A DNA stretch of 64,000 bases, from contig OX465597.1 of assembly GCA_950022295.1 (NCBI GenBank), positions 60,251,016 through 60,315,015 on the forward strand, read 5' to 3'. The DNA is from Bromus sterilis (Eukaryota; Streptophyta; Magnoliopsida; Poales; Poaceae). Positions 22,987 to 35,401 of this stretch are shown piece by piece. Under the pieces are notes generated by a model, which was not told where the DNA came from, ran no database searches, and worked only from the letters and a program-made list of their open reading frames with translations. The position numbers and the translations under genes were made by a program. How positions within the stretch are numbered: the stretch's first letter is position 1; each line of letters starts with the position of its first letter.

Positions 22987-23294
22987 ACATAGTTGATTGG
23001 AAGAGTCTAATCAAGGTATTGAAGTACTGGAAGGATTACAAAGCAAAGGAAGTAATCATCTTGACAACATGGTGATAAAAGCATACAAGCCCTATATTCA
23101 CAAGCTGTCATACAAACCATACATCGTTTTAGTACAAGCACCAAGCTAATAAAAACGTGATGAAGATGATACATCCTTCAGAGGCACTCTGACTTCCTAT
23201 ACATTATTTATCTAATCCTCTGGAACTTAGAACACCTTGCGTACAATATACTAAGATACTACTACATCCTCACTAAGTAAGACCACATGCGGTC

Positions 23295-24074
23295 TCACTC
23301 ATCTCCATCTCCATAGTAGTCCTCGTAAAAGTTATCCGCGTATCCCGGTAGCTGAAGGTGACCATCGGAAAACACGGAGGCCTGTGGACCCTGATATCCA
23401 TTTGGGCAAGGATGGGGCCTAGGTCTAGCGTAGGGTGGAAGCAAAGGACCACGGGGTGGAAAAATGCCTCCAATCTCGGGCCAAGCAACTCGAGAAGGCA
23501 TCTGAGTCCTCACAGGGTAGATAGCATCATACTCGACTGATCCAACACTCACGAAGGGTGCCAAGAGTGTTAGTGCTCGATACAGACAAACACGAGTGGC
23601 GTGAAGCTCAAAACGGAGAGCGCGTGCATCACGATCTCGATCACTAGAAAACCTAGCAGTCATCTGAAGTACTGGATCTTCTGCAGAGTGATCTGAGTAG
23701 AGTCCGGTGTAATATCCCTCTTCTCCTGGAAGTGCAGCAGGGATATAGAGGAACGAGGTCTCTCTCAGCATAGTGTGCTCCTCTCTCAGCAGGGTAATGC
23801 ATGAATATGCAGCATCCTGCACAGCCATGTTCTCAGTCATGCCAATGCCATGTCCAAAGTGGATTGACTGAGTGACTCCATTGTGGTGCGGGTAGATCCT
23901 GACAATGCAGTGGAATTGGGTCTCGTTGAAGTCAAGGAACTGCTCCTCAACTGTGTACTCAGGGTACCATCGATATCCCACATAGGACATCATCTCGATC
24001 AACGTGGCGGGATGGCCACGCACACCGAGGCACCTGGTCAAACGAACAATCTGCCGAGGGGGAAGATCTGCCAT
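23295..24074 (-). CDS. Accessory ORF between PBS and gag, dsRNA-binding-like pattern (259 aa)
   Basis: An intact 259-codon ORF upstream of gag in the sense orientation, about 400 bp from the PBS. It is not gag: it has no CCHC and no capsid motif. Residues 54-97 (FHCIVRIYPHHNGV, then HFGHGIGMTENMAVQDAAY and ITLLRE) show the order of a dsRNA-binding domain: a beta-like strand, a second strand with Gly-x-Gly, then a helix with A-x-Q-x-A-A and a Leu. The C-terminal third is Pro-, Gly- and Tyr-rich and ends FYEDYYGDGDE. The ORF at 61220-61777 in family C has the same layout. I do not know a named family. A role in RNA packaging or in countering silencing would be inference only. It is open although gag and pol have at least six stops. 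Confidence 0.6.
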   Translation of the reverse strand: MADLPPRQIVRLTRCLGVRGHPATLIEMMSYVGYRWYPEYTVEEQFLDFNETQFHCIVRIYPHHNGVTQSIHFGHGIGMTENMAVQDAAYSCITLLREEHTMLRETSFLYIPAALPGEEGYYTGLYSDHSAEDPVLQMTARFSSDRDRDARALRFELHATRVCLYRALTLLAPFVSVGSVEYDAIYPVRTQMPSRVAWPEIGGIFPPRGPLLPPYARPRPHPCPNGYQGPQASVFSDGHLQLPGYADNFYEDYYGDGDE

Positions 24075-24479
24075 CTGAAACCGAAAGAAGGAGTTTGCAA
24101 ATGCATCAGATTATGAGATAAACCTGGAATGACTCGGACAACATAACGGCTGTAATTGTAAGAAATGTCTTTTCTTGCAATGTAGAAACAACACTTACAT
24201 ACGATGTAAGAAATCAGGAAGCACAACAACTCTAATGAAACGAACACAACTTTCCTACGGCTAAAAGGAAGCAAACAACGAGATGTTCTAATCAGACAGA
24301 GGAGAGCCTAGTCCTATCTTCCCGTAGAATAAGATGAGGGTGACTCAGAACTCAGAACGAAGGGGGTAAGGAGAAAAAAAGAAGCCTTACGTTGTTCCCT
24401 TATATACCCAGAGTAACTATATAACTATAGCAAGCTAGACTCGACTTCGGCCAAGGCTGCTAGTCCTACAGTTAGTCCT

Positions 24480-24491
24480 GCTCTGATACCA
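24480..24491 (-). other. Primer binding site of the family A element
   Basis: Minus strand TGGTATCAGAGC, complementary to the 3' end of initiator methionine tRNA, four bases inside the 5' LTR. Confidence 0.9.
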
Positions 24492-24495
24492 AGTT

Positions 24496-27400
24496 TGTCG
24501 GGACCCGGGGTTAGCGTATGCAAGTCCCGCTACGACATAGTCATATGGAGAGCCGAGAACCGTACCCACTTGTCTAAGCAGACAAGGCCAAGCACAGAAC
24601 GTTCTCGGAAAGCATCGTACGTGAGGGGCATCCCATCCAGGCCGGATGATCAACTGAGATGGGTCCTCATCGTCCGCACACAAGTCTAATGATATGGGTG
24701 ATGAACTCCCATATTCACAGACAAGTCGCCTCAACCATACTATCGACTATCTCATAACTCTTACATAGACTTACTCCAGCCCGATCACTTAGTCGGGGTC
24801 TAGGGCGGGCTCAATCATACCACAAAGTGTGCACGAGACGGAGTCTCGAGCAATCGCATCGCGATGCCCCAAGCTGCGCACATCTAAGGGCCACTTGGTG
24901 TATGAAAGACCGCCAGCCAGATCACAACTAAGGTCTCGAAAACCCATACAAAGACATGCATGTTATAAACATACACGCATCACACATGCCTTGTATGAAC
25001 AGTAGGTATCATTGCAATTCTCTACAAAGTATACATTTTATTGATAACTCTTACAGAGTGAACACAGAGATCACAAGTATGTGATCCAACATTACAACAA
25101 CAAGCGGAAGCAAAGTATGTCTGAGTACAGACAAGTTTAACAAATGGCTTAAGAAGCCTTATTTAAACACAAGCCCTCCACGAGGGAACCAGTCGTCTGA
25201 CTGGGACTAGACTAGCTTGGTCTTCAGTCGTCGAGCTCGATGAAGAAGCCACCTTCGGGGTCAGTGGTTTCATCTAAAACATAGATTAAGCAAACGTGAG
25301 TACAAAGTCGTAATCAGCAAGACTTACATAGGAGCTATACTACTCATGCACATGTATCAAGGTAAAAGGGGGTGGGGTTTCACTTGCAGAAGTGCCAGCT
25401 TTGACTTGGCTAGTCCTGAACTACGAGTACCAGACTTGAGGTAAGAAACGTACACGAGTCCACTACTTTCTCCAACCAATTACACCACTATGGTGCCTTC
25501 CTCGACTTCCCCACGAGAAAGCACGCCATAGCACTCACACTTATCTTGGTGTGTTTTAGAAGTATCCAGTTCAAGTTGTCTAATAATCAAGCTAAGCTTT
25601 CCAAGCAGTCCTTAACCGCGGACGCGGCTATTCAAATAGTTTTGTTAACCCTGCAGGGGTGTACCGCTACACACACATGATCATCATTTACCGCCTTTGA
25701 TCTCGACACCATTCAAGGGATGTCAGCGAGGATGCTCACCACAACTGTTACCTCATAGCCTATCTAGTCCAAGAAAGCCTCCTACCTGGGTTGGCTACCA
25801 CTATCGTGAACCCGGCTGGTTTACCGAAGTGGACCCAGATGATGTGTGCGTGGTGCATAAGCCGGTCTCGGGTGAGCCGTTCTCTCACTTAGCAGCCAGG
25901 CCACAGACCTACCAGAACTCCGAACTATTGCGACATCTGGACATCGAAAGAGATGAGTTAATAGGTTGAGAGGGGTCAGTGAGCCCAATGTGTGGTTGTA
26001 CTCTTCATCTTGGATCACCACATAAGAACTCAGACTTAGGGCGGTGTTCAACGAGACAACCCACTGTGTACTCCTACACAACCTCTCATCGTGCACCTTG
26101 TATTAGGGTATTTTCACCAACACCTTTCCACCAACATCAACATGATCACTACCATCCCGACTCACATAACAGTAACATCATTGTATCACTCTAAGCATGT
26201 AATAAGCAGTAACAATTGCAGGGGCCACATGATATCAATCAAATCCTACATTTGCTAGGATTGTGGTTTGCCTACTACTGTGACAAATGATAGGTCATGC
26301 AAAGGAATGGGTTCATCTATGCGGTAGAAACGTAGCATGGTAATCATCCTATACAATGCATAAGCGAGACATGAGAGGGAAGTGGGATTTTATCGACATG
26401 ATCAATGGGGGTTTGCTTGCCTTGCTGACGAGGTTCGGGTTCGGGTTCTTCAACGAAGGGGGCAGCCTCCTGTTCCGGTTCCACCTCTACTCGACAAACA
26501 ACAAACAAGGTAGAAAAGTAAATACAATGCACAATCACATGGTTGATGGTTGAAACTTGATGTATATGCTTTGATGTGTGAAGCAATTCCATTTAAATGG
26601 AGTATCTTGCAAATGAATTGCAAATTCAAACTCCAATTTGAATTCAATTTAGCCAAGTTGCATATGACATTGTTTGATCAAGTTGAAACATTTTGAAATG
26701 TGTATGATATGCCTCTGAAGTTCAAGTATAATGTTATATGTTGATATGGTTCAAAATGCAAAAGCATTTGAAAAGAATTTGATTTAATTCCATTTAAATC
26801 AAATAGCAAATGCTACTGATCACATTTTAAATTCAACTCAAACATAGTTGAAAGTTGGAAATTTGGATAGCTTATTTTCTCCTGATCATTTTTCATATAT
26901 TATTTGTCCAATTTGGAGTTAATATGAATTTTCTATGAATTTCCAAAGTTTCATCCTTTTTCTGGCATTTCTCTGATTTATTTTATTCTGGAAATTCTTT
27001 GATTGCGCCAGCACTGCATCAACATGACGTCAGGGGGGTTTTGACCCCGGTCAAACTGACCAGTGGGCCAGGGCTGTCAGCCTCTCATCTAATTTCCCTT
27101 TTAGATTAATCTAACAGAGAGGATTAGAGGGGGCTGGGCCCACCTATAATTGACCCATGGGGTGGGTTAAGGGCTAACCACCCCGGCCACGTCGGCGGGC
27201 TACCGGCGGCTAGACGCCGACGACCAAATCCGCGGCCGCGCTCTGCTCTCCTCTTCTCCTGGACACCATTCGAAGCGCTGAGACCACCGGGACGTAGCCC
27301 AGGCTCTCGCACGTCGCCTGGTGCACGCGGGAGTCCAAGGAGGCGACCATAGCGACGACGGCGACCTCGCCGGCAGCAACAGAAGCACAGCGACGACGTC

Positions 27401-28587
27401 GACGGGGCTAGGGGGCATGGTTTGCGGTGAGCTTTGGCGTGTTCGAAAGCTAGAACGCCCGTGAGTCAAACGCGCGCACTAGGGCGCCATGAGGAGCAGG
27501 AGGGCGAGCTCTAGCTCAACCATGGCGGCTAGCTTTCTCGGCTCCCATGGTGGATCCGGCTACAGCCGCGGGGAGGGTTCGGGTCAAGAGGGGTTTTGCG
27601 CGGCAGCTCACCCTGAGTCGAACGGAAGCGACGGATTGCTCGGGGAGGCTCCAACGGCGGCGAATCAACGGCGGCGAGCTCGCGGGTCCAGCGAGAGGTT
27701 GAAGACGATGGCGTCGGCTCGGGGAGGAATTAGGGCTCCAGCTTCTACGTGAAGACGAAGTCGAGGACGAGGAACACGGTGGACTTGCTGGTTGGAGCTC
27801 TAGGGCACGGTGGCCACGTCGTCCACGGCGTTGCGCTCCGGTGAAGCTTCGGGCGGCGACGAATTCGAGCGTAGGAGGAGGGGAAGAAGCTCTGGAGGGG
27901 GGGAATGGACGTGGCGTGCTCCGGGGCGTCTCCAGGTGCGAGAAGGAGGCACGGGGAGGCCTGGAAGGTCCTCGGCGGCGACGTGGCGTCCACGGCTGGC
28001 TCGGTGGCATTCCACCGAGCAGCTTGGAGGCGCGGGACGGGGAAGAAGACCTTGCTGCCCCTGGTGGGCCGGCTGGGCTGGGTGGGCTGCTCTCGTCTGG
28101 GCGCCAGGTAAGCTTTTCCTTTTTCTGTTTTCTTTTCTAATTTCTTTTCTGTCTTTGTTTTGGTTTTGCTAAATAAAATAGCAAACCATTTTATTAAATG
28201 CTCATAATTTTTATATGGCCTCACCAATTAATATACTAGCCACTTATAAATTTTGAACATTTTTAAAATTCAAATAATTTGAACTTTAAATCAAATAGGG
28301 GTTTTTGATTAATTCCAAGGCACTGTTTGAATATTTGAAAAATCCATGAGCATGGGGTGGGTCCCACATCACTTGATATGTGATCACACTCATTTATAAG
28401 ACTTTTCAAAAATCTAACATGAATTTTTGGAGAAGATTTTTATCTGGCCTTTTGAATTAATTCATCTGGGGGGGGTTCCTTCTCCCATTTTGCTTTTGAA
28501 TTTGATTTCAAAGATTTCTTTTGAAATTTTTAACATGATGCAAGATGACTTTGATCCTAGCACATTACCTAACAGAGGGTTCTGACA
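24496..28587 (-). repeat. 5' LTR of the family A element
   Basis: 4092 bp and nearly identical by eye to the 3' LTR. In its inverted-repeat module (25616-25658) the middle repeat reads CTATTCAAATAG, a change in the central loop bases that leaves the arms paired. Confidence 0.95.
25616..25658. repeat. LTR inverted-repeat module (family A, 5' LTR)
   Basis: CCGCGGACGCGG, CTATTCAAATAG (25628-25639) and CCCTGCAGGG (25649-25658). Confidence 0.8.
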
Positions 28588-28592
28588 AGGGG
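28588..28592 (+). repeat. Target-site duplication AGGGG (right)
   Basis: Matches 14408-14412. Confidence 0.95.
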
Positions 28593-31087
28593 CCAGCTCA
28601 TTCTCAAGCTGGGAAGGCGAGGTTGTTTGTCGATCATTTCAAGAGACTTATGGGATCCTCCACCGTGCCCTCTTCAAGGATCAGATGGGAGGCTATCGGG
28701 ATGCAAAGAATAAACTTGGCGCAGCTGGACGCCCCTTTCTCCGAGGATGAGCTAAAGGGGGATGTCAATGACATGCACGGAGAGAAGGCGCCGGCCCCTG
28801 ATGGTTTCACAGGATTGTTCTTCAAGCAATGCTAGCTGCTGGTTAAGGATGATCTGCTTGCTGCGATTAACAGTGCGCACACGCTCAGAGGGAAAAACTA
28901 GAATTTGTTGAACTTTGCCAATATTGTGTTGCTGCCCAAGAAAGATGGTGCCCAGGACTGTGGGGACTTCAGACCGATCAGCCTGATACACAGTGTACAA
29001 AAGATTCTCAGCAAGATGCTTGTGGCTAGGCTGGCGCCAGAGATCCATCACCTCATTTCCAATAATCAAAGCGCTTTCATTGCGGGCAGATCGATCCAGG
29101 ACAATTTTATTTATGTTAGAAATGTCATCAAGGCCGCACACACGGCTAGATCCCCGACGGTGTTCCTCAAGCTTGACATCGCAAAGGCTTTCGACTCGGT
29201 GGGCTGGGGATATCTGCTGGAGGTTCTCGAGGCCACGGGGTTCGGACAAAGATGGAGAAACCTGATATCCCTCATGCTTTCGTCCTCCTCCTCTCGGGTC
29301 ATGGTCAATGGCGTCCCTAGGGAGCCGTTTCTGCATCGTCGGGGGCTTAGGCAGGGTGACCCGTTATCCCCGCTTCTGTTCATCATCGCCATGGAGCCGC
29401 TGCAGAGATTACTAACTTTGGCCACCGAGAGGAGAATCCTGTTTCTGCTCAAGCAGCGCATCGCCAGGTTCAGATGCAGCCTCTATGCTGATGATGCAGC
29501 TCTTTTCCTCCAGCCGTGTGAGGCAGACTTCACCGTAGTGCAAGCCGTTCTGAGTGCCTTTGGTGATGCATCGGGTCTAAGGACAAACTTCAGTAAAACG
29601 ACTGCTTTCCCCATCGCGTGTGGAAATCTGGATTTGGGCTTTGCCGTGGCAGTGTTCGGTGGCCAGCTGGCAGAGCTCCCGTGCCAATACCTTGGGCTCC
29701 CTGTAGGACCATGCAAGCCAAAGAGAGCGGATGTGCAACCACCGATTGATAAAATCGCTGGAAAGCTTGCTCCTAGGAAGGGGCGAATGCTCACCCGGAT
29801 GAGCAGATTGATCTATATCAACTCAGTGGTCACTGCGACCGCAACGTATTTTTTGACTGCTTTCAAGCCTGACAAGTGGTTCATTAAGCGGGTGGACAAG
29901 ATGAGATTAAATTTTCTCTGGGACGCGGAGGATCGGAATGCGGGTGGAAAGAGCCTTGTGAACTGGAAAAAATCTGCTCGCCAAAAGAATGTGGTGGGCT
30001 TGGAGTAAAGGATATTGATGCTTTCAGCAGAGCGTTGCGGCTGAGATGGGAATGGTTCAGGTGGGACGTGCAGGACCGGCCCTGGAAGGGGTCTCCTACC
30101 CCTTGTGACAGAAGAGACAGGGATCTCTTTGCTCCTTGCACCGATGTAACGATCAAGGATGGAAGCTTGGCTAGATTCTGGACAGATCGGTGGCTGGAGG
30201 ATGAGCCCCTTTGTCTAGCCACGCCGGATGTCTACAGGATTGCGATGGGTACGAAGCTCACTGTCAAGGATGCCTTGAGGAACGGAAGGTGGATGCGTGG
30301 ACTGCACAGGATGGACAGCGAGGACCAGCTCGTTCAATTTGTTCAAGTATGGGAGAAGGTTCAGAGTGTGAGCCTCAGCCTCGGTACCGATGCGCTCTGT
30401 TGGAAGTGTACGGCTAGCGGAACCTACTCTGCTGCCTCTACGTATGGCATGCAGTTCATGCCAAGGATAAAAAAACCGGACCTACAAAGGATATGGAGAT
30501 GCAAGATAGAAGGAAAGGTTAAGTTCTACATCTGGCTGCTCCTACAAAATCGAAATTGGACTGCTGACAGGCTTGGAGCAAGGGGATGGCCGCACAATGA
30601 GATGTGCAAGCTGTGCGATCAAGAGCCGGAGACGGCCGGCCACATCACGCTAATGTGTGTGTTTGCTAGGGAAGTTTGGTGCAACTTCCGGAACAACAAC
30701 GAGTCGGTTCATTCAATCGCTTTCAGAGCGGGCTCGGTCGAAGAATGGTGGGACGGGCTGTGGCACAATGCGGGATCGAAGGATGCGGTAATTAAAAGGA
30801 CGAGGTTAGCGGCGTACATAGCTTGGAATTTGTGGAAGGAGAGGAATAGACGGGTCTTTGAGCAGAAGGAGATGACCACCGCCGCCTTGTCCAACCTAAT
30901 TAGGGATGAGGTGGCAACGGTAACCGCCGCAAGAGCTGGCGTGATCGTGTGAGTAACGTGGGTTTTCTCCCTTGGGGCACCCCTGTTGGCCCTGAGGATG
31001 TGTAATTGTCTTGTAAATAACTTTGCTTTTCTTTCTCCCCTTATTATAATGAAAAGGAAGAGCACCTGCTGTTTATTTCAAAAAAGA
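28593..31087 (+). pseudogene. LINE ORF2 right segment: reverse transcriptase and zf-RVT, with 3' tail
   Basis: Coding resumes with AGKARLFVDHFKRL and FSEDELKGDVNDM. The reverse transcriptase follows with NIVLLPKKDGAQDCGDFRPI, QSAFIAGRSI, VFLKLDIAKAFDSV, GLRQGDPLSPLLF and YADDAALFLQP (the YADD catalytic motif near 29485). A C-terminal zf-RVT-like region has CKLCDQEPETAGHITLMCVF and AREVW near 30605-30680. Stops occur near 28834 and 28900, and a one-base shift near 30003 separates the two main open stretches (28905-30008 and 30035-30952). The 3' end carries ATTATAATGAAAAGGAAGAG and a short A-rich tail (about 31070-31087). It is plus strand, the same as the host gene. No TSD could be fixed. Confidence 0.85.
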
Positions 31088-31151
31088 AAGGGTTACTTTC
31101 CCATGTGTTCCTTGCTTGAAATATGTTAAACCATTATCTGATCTGATGTAG
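31088..31151 (+). other. Right end of host intron 5 with acceptor GATGTAG
   Basis: Sixty-four bases of intron remain between the LINE tail and exon 6. The acceptor AG is at 31150-31151. Confidence 0.65.
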
Positions 31152-31196
31152 GCACATCGCCCGACCCCATCTTGGGATGATGTTTAAGGCCATTAA

Positions 31197-34100
31197 TGTC
31201 GGGACCCGGGGTTAGCGTATGCAAGTCCAGTTAAGACATAGTCATATGGAGGGCCGAGAACCGTACCCACTTGTCTAAGCAGACAAGGCCAAGCACAGAA
31301 CGTTCTCGGAAAGCATCGTACGTGAGGGGTATCCCATCCAGGCCGGATGATCAACTGAGATGGGTCCTCATCGTCCGCACACAAGTCTAATGATATGGGT
31401 GATGAGCTCCCATATTCAAAGACAAGTCGCCTCAACCATACTATCGACTATCTCATAACTCTTACATAAACTTACTCCAGCCCGATCAATTAGTCGGGGT
31501 CTAGGGCGGGCTCGATCATACCACAAAGTGTGCCCGAGACAAAGTCTTGAACAATCGCATCGCGATGCCCCAAGCTGCGCACATCTAAGGGCCACTTGGT
31601 GTATGAAAGACCACCAGCCAGATCACAACTAAGGTCTCGAAAACCCATACAAAGACATGCATGTTATAAACATAAACGCAGCACACATGCCTTGTATGAA
31701 CAACAGGTATCATTGCAATTCTCTACAAAGTATACATTTTTATTGATAACTCTTATAGAGTGCACACAGAGATCACAAACATGTGATCCAACATTACAAC
31801 ACAAACGGAAGCAAAGTATGTCTGAGTACAGACAAGTTTAACAAATGGCTTAAGAAGCCTTATTTAAACACATGCCCTCCACGAGGGATCCAGTCGTCTG
31901 ACTGGACTAGACTAGCTTGATCTTCAGTCGTCCAGCTCGATGAAGAAGCCACCTTCGGGGTCAGTGGTTTCATCTAAAACATAGATTAAGCAAACGTGAG
32001 TACAAAGTCGTACTCAGCAGGACTTACATAGGAGCTATACTACTCATGCATATGTATCAAGGTAAAGGGAGGTGGGGTTTCACTTGCAGAAGTGCCAGCT
32101 TTGACTTGGCTAGTCCTGAACTACGAGTACCAGACTTGAGGTAAGAAGCGTACACGAGTCCACTACTTTCTCCAACCAATTACACCACTATGGTGCCTTC
32201 CTCGACTTCCCCACGAGAAAGCACGCCATAGCACTCACACTTATCTTGGTGTGTTTTAGAAGTATCCAGTTCAAGTTGTCTAATAATCAAGCTAAGTTTT
32301 CCAAGCAGTCCATAACCGCGGACGCGGCTATTCGAATAGTTTTGTTAACCCTGCAGGGGTGTACCGCTACACACACATGATCATCGGTTACCGCCTTTGT
32401 ACTCGACACTGTTCAAGAAGTGTCGGCGAGGATGCTCACCACAACTGTTACCTCATAGCCGATCTAGTCCGAGAAAGCCGCCTACTTGGGTTGGTTACCA
32501 CTATCGTGAACCCGGCCGGTTTACGGAAGTGGACCCAAGTGATGTGTGCGTGGTGCATAAGCCGGTCTCGGATGAGTCGTTCTCTCACTTAGCATCCAGG
32601 CCACGGACCTACCAGAACTCCGAACTATTGCGACATCTGGACATCGAAAGGGATGAGTTAATAAGTTGAGAGGGGTCAGTGAGCCCAATGTGTGGTTGTA
32701 CTCTTCATCTTGGATCACCACACAAGAACTCGGACTTAGTGCGGTGTTCAACGAGACAACCCACCGTGTACTCCTACACAGCCTCTCATCGTTCACCTTG
32801 TATTAGGGTAGATTCACCAACACTTATCTACCATCATCATCATGATCACTACCATCCCGACTCACATAAAAGTATCATCAAGGTATCACTCTAAGCATGC
32901 AATAAGCAGTAACAGTTGTAGGGGTCACATGATATCAATCAACTCCTACCTTTGCTAGGATTGTGGTTTGCTTACTACTGTGAGAAAATGATAGGTCATG
33001 CAAAGGAATGGGTTCATCTATGCGGTAGAAACGCATCATGGTAATCATCCTATACAATGCATAAGCGAGACATGAGAGGGAAGTGGGATTTTATCGACAT
33101 GATCAATGGGGGTTTGCTTGCCTTGCTGACGAGGTTCGGGTTCGGGGTCTTCAACGAAGGGGGCAGCCTCCTGCTCCGGTTCCACCTCTACTCGACAAAC
33201 AACAAACAAGGTAGCAAAGTAAATACAATGCACAATCACATGATGGAAGGTTGAAACTTGATGTATATGCTTTGATGTGTGAAGCAATTCCATTTAAATG
33301 GAGTATATTGCATATTGAATTGTAAATTCAAACTCCAATTTGAATTCAAACTTAGCCAAGTTACATGTGACATTGTTTGATCAATTTGAATCATTTTGAA
33401 ATGTGTATGATATGCCTCTGATGTGTAAGTGAAATGTAGCATGTTGCCATGGTTCAAGTTGCAAAAACTTTTGAATTGAATTTGATTTAATTCCATTTAA
33501 ATCAAATAGCAAATGCTACTGATCCCATTTTAAAATCAACTCAAACAAAGCTGAAAGTTGGATATTTGGATAGCTTATTTTCTCCTGATCATTTTTCATA
33601 TATTATTTGTCCAATTTGGAGTTAATATGAATTTTCTATGAATTTCCAAAGTTTGGGCTATTTTCTGGATTTTCTGGAATTCTTTAAATCATTTCTAATT
33701 TCTGGAAATTCATTTACTGCGTCAGCATGACCTCATGCTGGCGTCAGGGGGGGGCTGACGAGTGGGCCAACCCTGTCAGTGGGTCTGGGGTTAATCCCCG
33801 TTTAAAATAAACTGACAGGGGGGTTAAGGGGTCCAAGGGCCCACCTGTCATAGGCTGTGGGGGTCATTAGGGGGTGATTAGTCAGGGCTTAGCCTGACAG
33901 GCCGGCGGCTAACCGCCGGTGGCCACCAGACGCGGCGGCGCTGCACGGGGGAGGTGCTCCCGGCCTTCAAATTGCTCGCTGAGACCACCAGAGGGCAGCC
34001 CTCAAACTCGCGCTTCACCTAGGCGAGTCGGGCGACCACGGGGAGGCCTGACGTGACGGCGGCGGTCCGAAGCACGGCCGCGAGCGGAAACTTGCTAGGA

Positions 34101-35251
34101 GGAGCGTCTGGGAGCGGGGCTGGGGTGGTTCGATGCAGTGGAACACCACGAGTGCAACTGACACGGTCTCGGCTTCGATTGCGTAACGGGTGCTCGCCGG
34201 GGACGACCGTGGCGGCGAGGCACTTCTGCTCCCATGGAGGATCACCAAGGAGACAACGATAAGGGGCGGGGAGAGAGGGGTTTGAACCGCCTGCTCACCA
34301 GGAACTCGACGGAGGTGGCGGCGAAGGCTGAGGTGGCTCGACGGCGACGAAATCGACGATGGCGTCCTTCGGGTCCCGCAACGGCTCGAGCTCGATTCCG
34401 GCGACTAGGAGGGCTCCGGGTTTGATTCGCTGCACTGGGAGACGTAGACGACGGCGGGGAGGAGGATGGACACGGCGGTGGCGCTCGACAGGCTCACTAG
34501 CCACGCAGGTGCGGCGGCGCGCTCCGGCGTTCTTCACGATTGTCGGTGGAATCGGCGAGGGAGACAGGGAGGGAGTTCGTGGAGAGGGGAAATGGAACGG
34601 GGAAGCCTCTGGGCGTCTCCAGGCGTGAAGAGGTGGCGCGGGGGAAGCAGGAGGTGGACAGGGGCTCGTCGGCGGCCACGGCATGGTCGCCACGCAGCAG
34701 TGCCCCTGCTTGAGGAAGACGACAGGCGCGGGAGGTGGGCTGGGCCGGCTGGGGGATGAGTTGGGCTCCTTTGCAAGTAAGCCCCTTTTTCTTTTCTGTT
34801 TTCTTTTTCTTTTCTGTATATTTGTTTTGCTTAGCAAATAAATAGCTAGGCATTTTTATAAATGCTCAAATCTTTTATATGGCATTACATGACCAGTAGC
34901 TAGTCATATCCAGAGTTTGAACATTTTTGAAATTCAAAATATTTGAATTCAAATTCAAATAGGGGTTTTTGATTAAATCCAAGGCACTGTTTGAATATTT
35001 GAAAAATCTATGAGCATGGGGTGGGTCCCACATCACTTGATATGTGATCACACTCATTTATAAGACTTTCCAAAAATCTAACATGAATTTTTGGAGAAGA
35101 TTTTTATCAGGCCTTTTGAATTAATTCATCTGGGGGGTTCCTTCTCCCATTTTGCTTTTGATTTTGATTTCAAAGATTTCTTTTGAAATTTTTTAACATG
35201 ATGCAAGTGACTTGCTAACCCTAGCACATTACCTAAAAGAGGGTTCTGACA
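31197..35251 (-). mobile_element. Solo LTR of family A inserted in exon 6 of the HtrA/Deg-like gene
   Basis: 4055 bp, TGTCGGGACC to GTTCTGACA, with no internal domain. Flanks are ATTAA (31192-31196) and ACTAA (35252-35256), a 5-bp target duplication with one later substitution. Removing the LTR and one duplicate restores a continuous reading frame (FKAIKLLEPAHVD). The solo state implies recombination between the two LTRs of a former full element. It carries the inverted-repeat module at 32316-32358. It is more diverged from the 14413 and 24496 LTRs than those are from each other, with its own indels in the 33300-34700 region. Confidence 0.95.
32316..32358. repeat. LTR inverted-repeat module (family A, solo LTR)
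   Basis: CCGCGGACGCGG, CTATTCGAATAG (32328-32339) and CCCTGCAGGG (32349-32358). A further inverted repeat, CGACAC with GTGTCG, lies just downstream near 32404-32425. Confidence 0.8.
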
Positions 35252-35329
35252 ACTAAACTTCTAGAACCTGCTCATGTTGACATGTTATGGTGTATGTTTA
35301 ACGTTGATGATGGTCTTGTTGTTCAAGAT

Positions 35330-35401
35330 GCAAGTAATGAATTCCTGAACATTCTCAATTCTCATGCGTGTGATGGTTAATTATTGCCAATTGAACATTA
35401 G
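35330..35401 (+). other. GC-AG intron of the HtrA/Deg-like gene
   Basis: A 72-bp intron with donor GAT|GCAAGT and acceptor ATTAG|GTG. Only the GC donor keeps phase and joins VVQD to VSGGSHAEK. The GT four bases downstream (35334) would shift the frame. Confidence 0.65.

Larger units (their letters stand above)
14413..28587 (-). mobile_element. Full-length Ty3/gypsy chromovirus-type retrotransposon (family A)
   Basis: Two LTRs (14413-18507 and 24496-28587) begin TGTCGGGACC and end GTTCTGACA on the plus strand. The element reads on the minus strand: 5' LTR on the right, then PBS (24480-24491), accessory ORF (23295-24074), gag, protease, RT, RNase H, integrase, chromodomain-like tail, PPT and 3' LTR. 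A 5-bp duplication AGGGG flanks it. The pol order RT-RNaseH-integrase and the C-terminal chromodomain place it with chromoviruses, probably the Tekay/Del branch (inference). It lies within a LINE that lies in a host intron. The coding region has several stops, so it is no longer autonomous. The two LTRs differ only by scattered substitutions by eye, suggesting a fairly recent insertion. Confidence 0.95.

Noticed and set aside
28752..29336. Minus-strand ORF of 194 aa opposite the LINE RT
   Set aside because: It is the antisense shadow of a clear reverse transcriptase reading frame.
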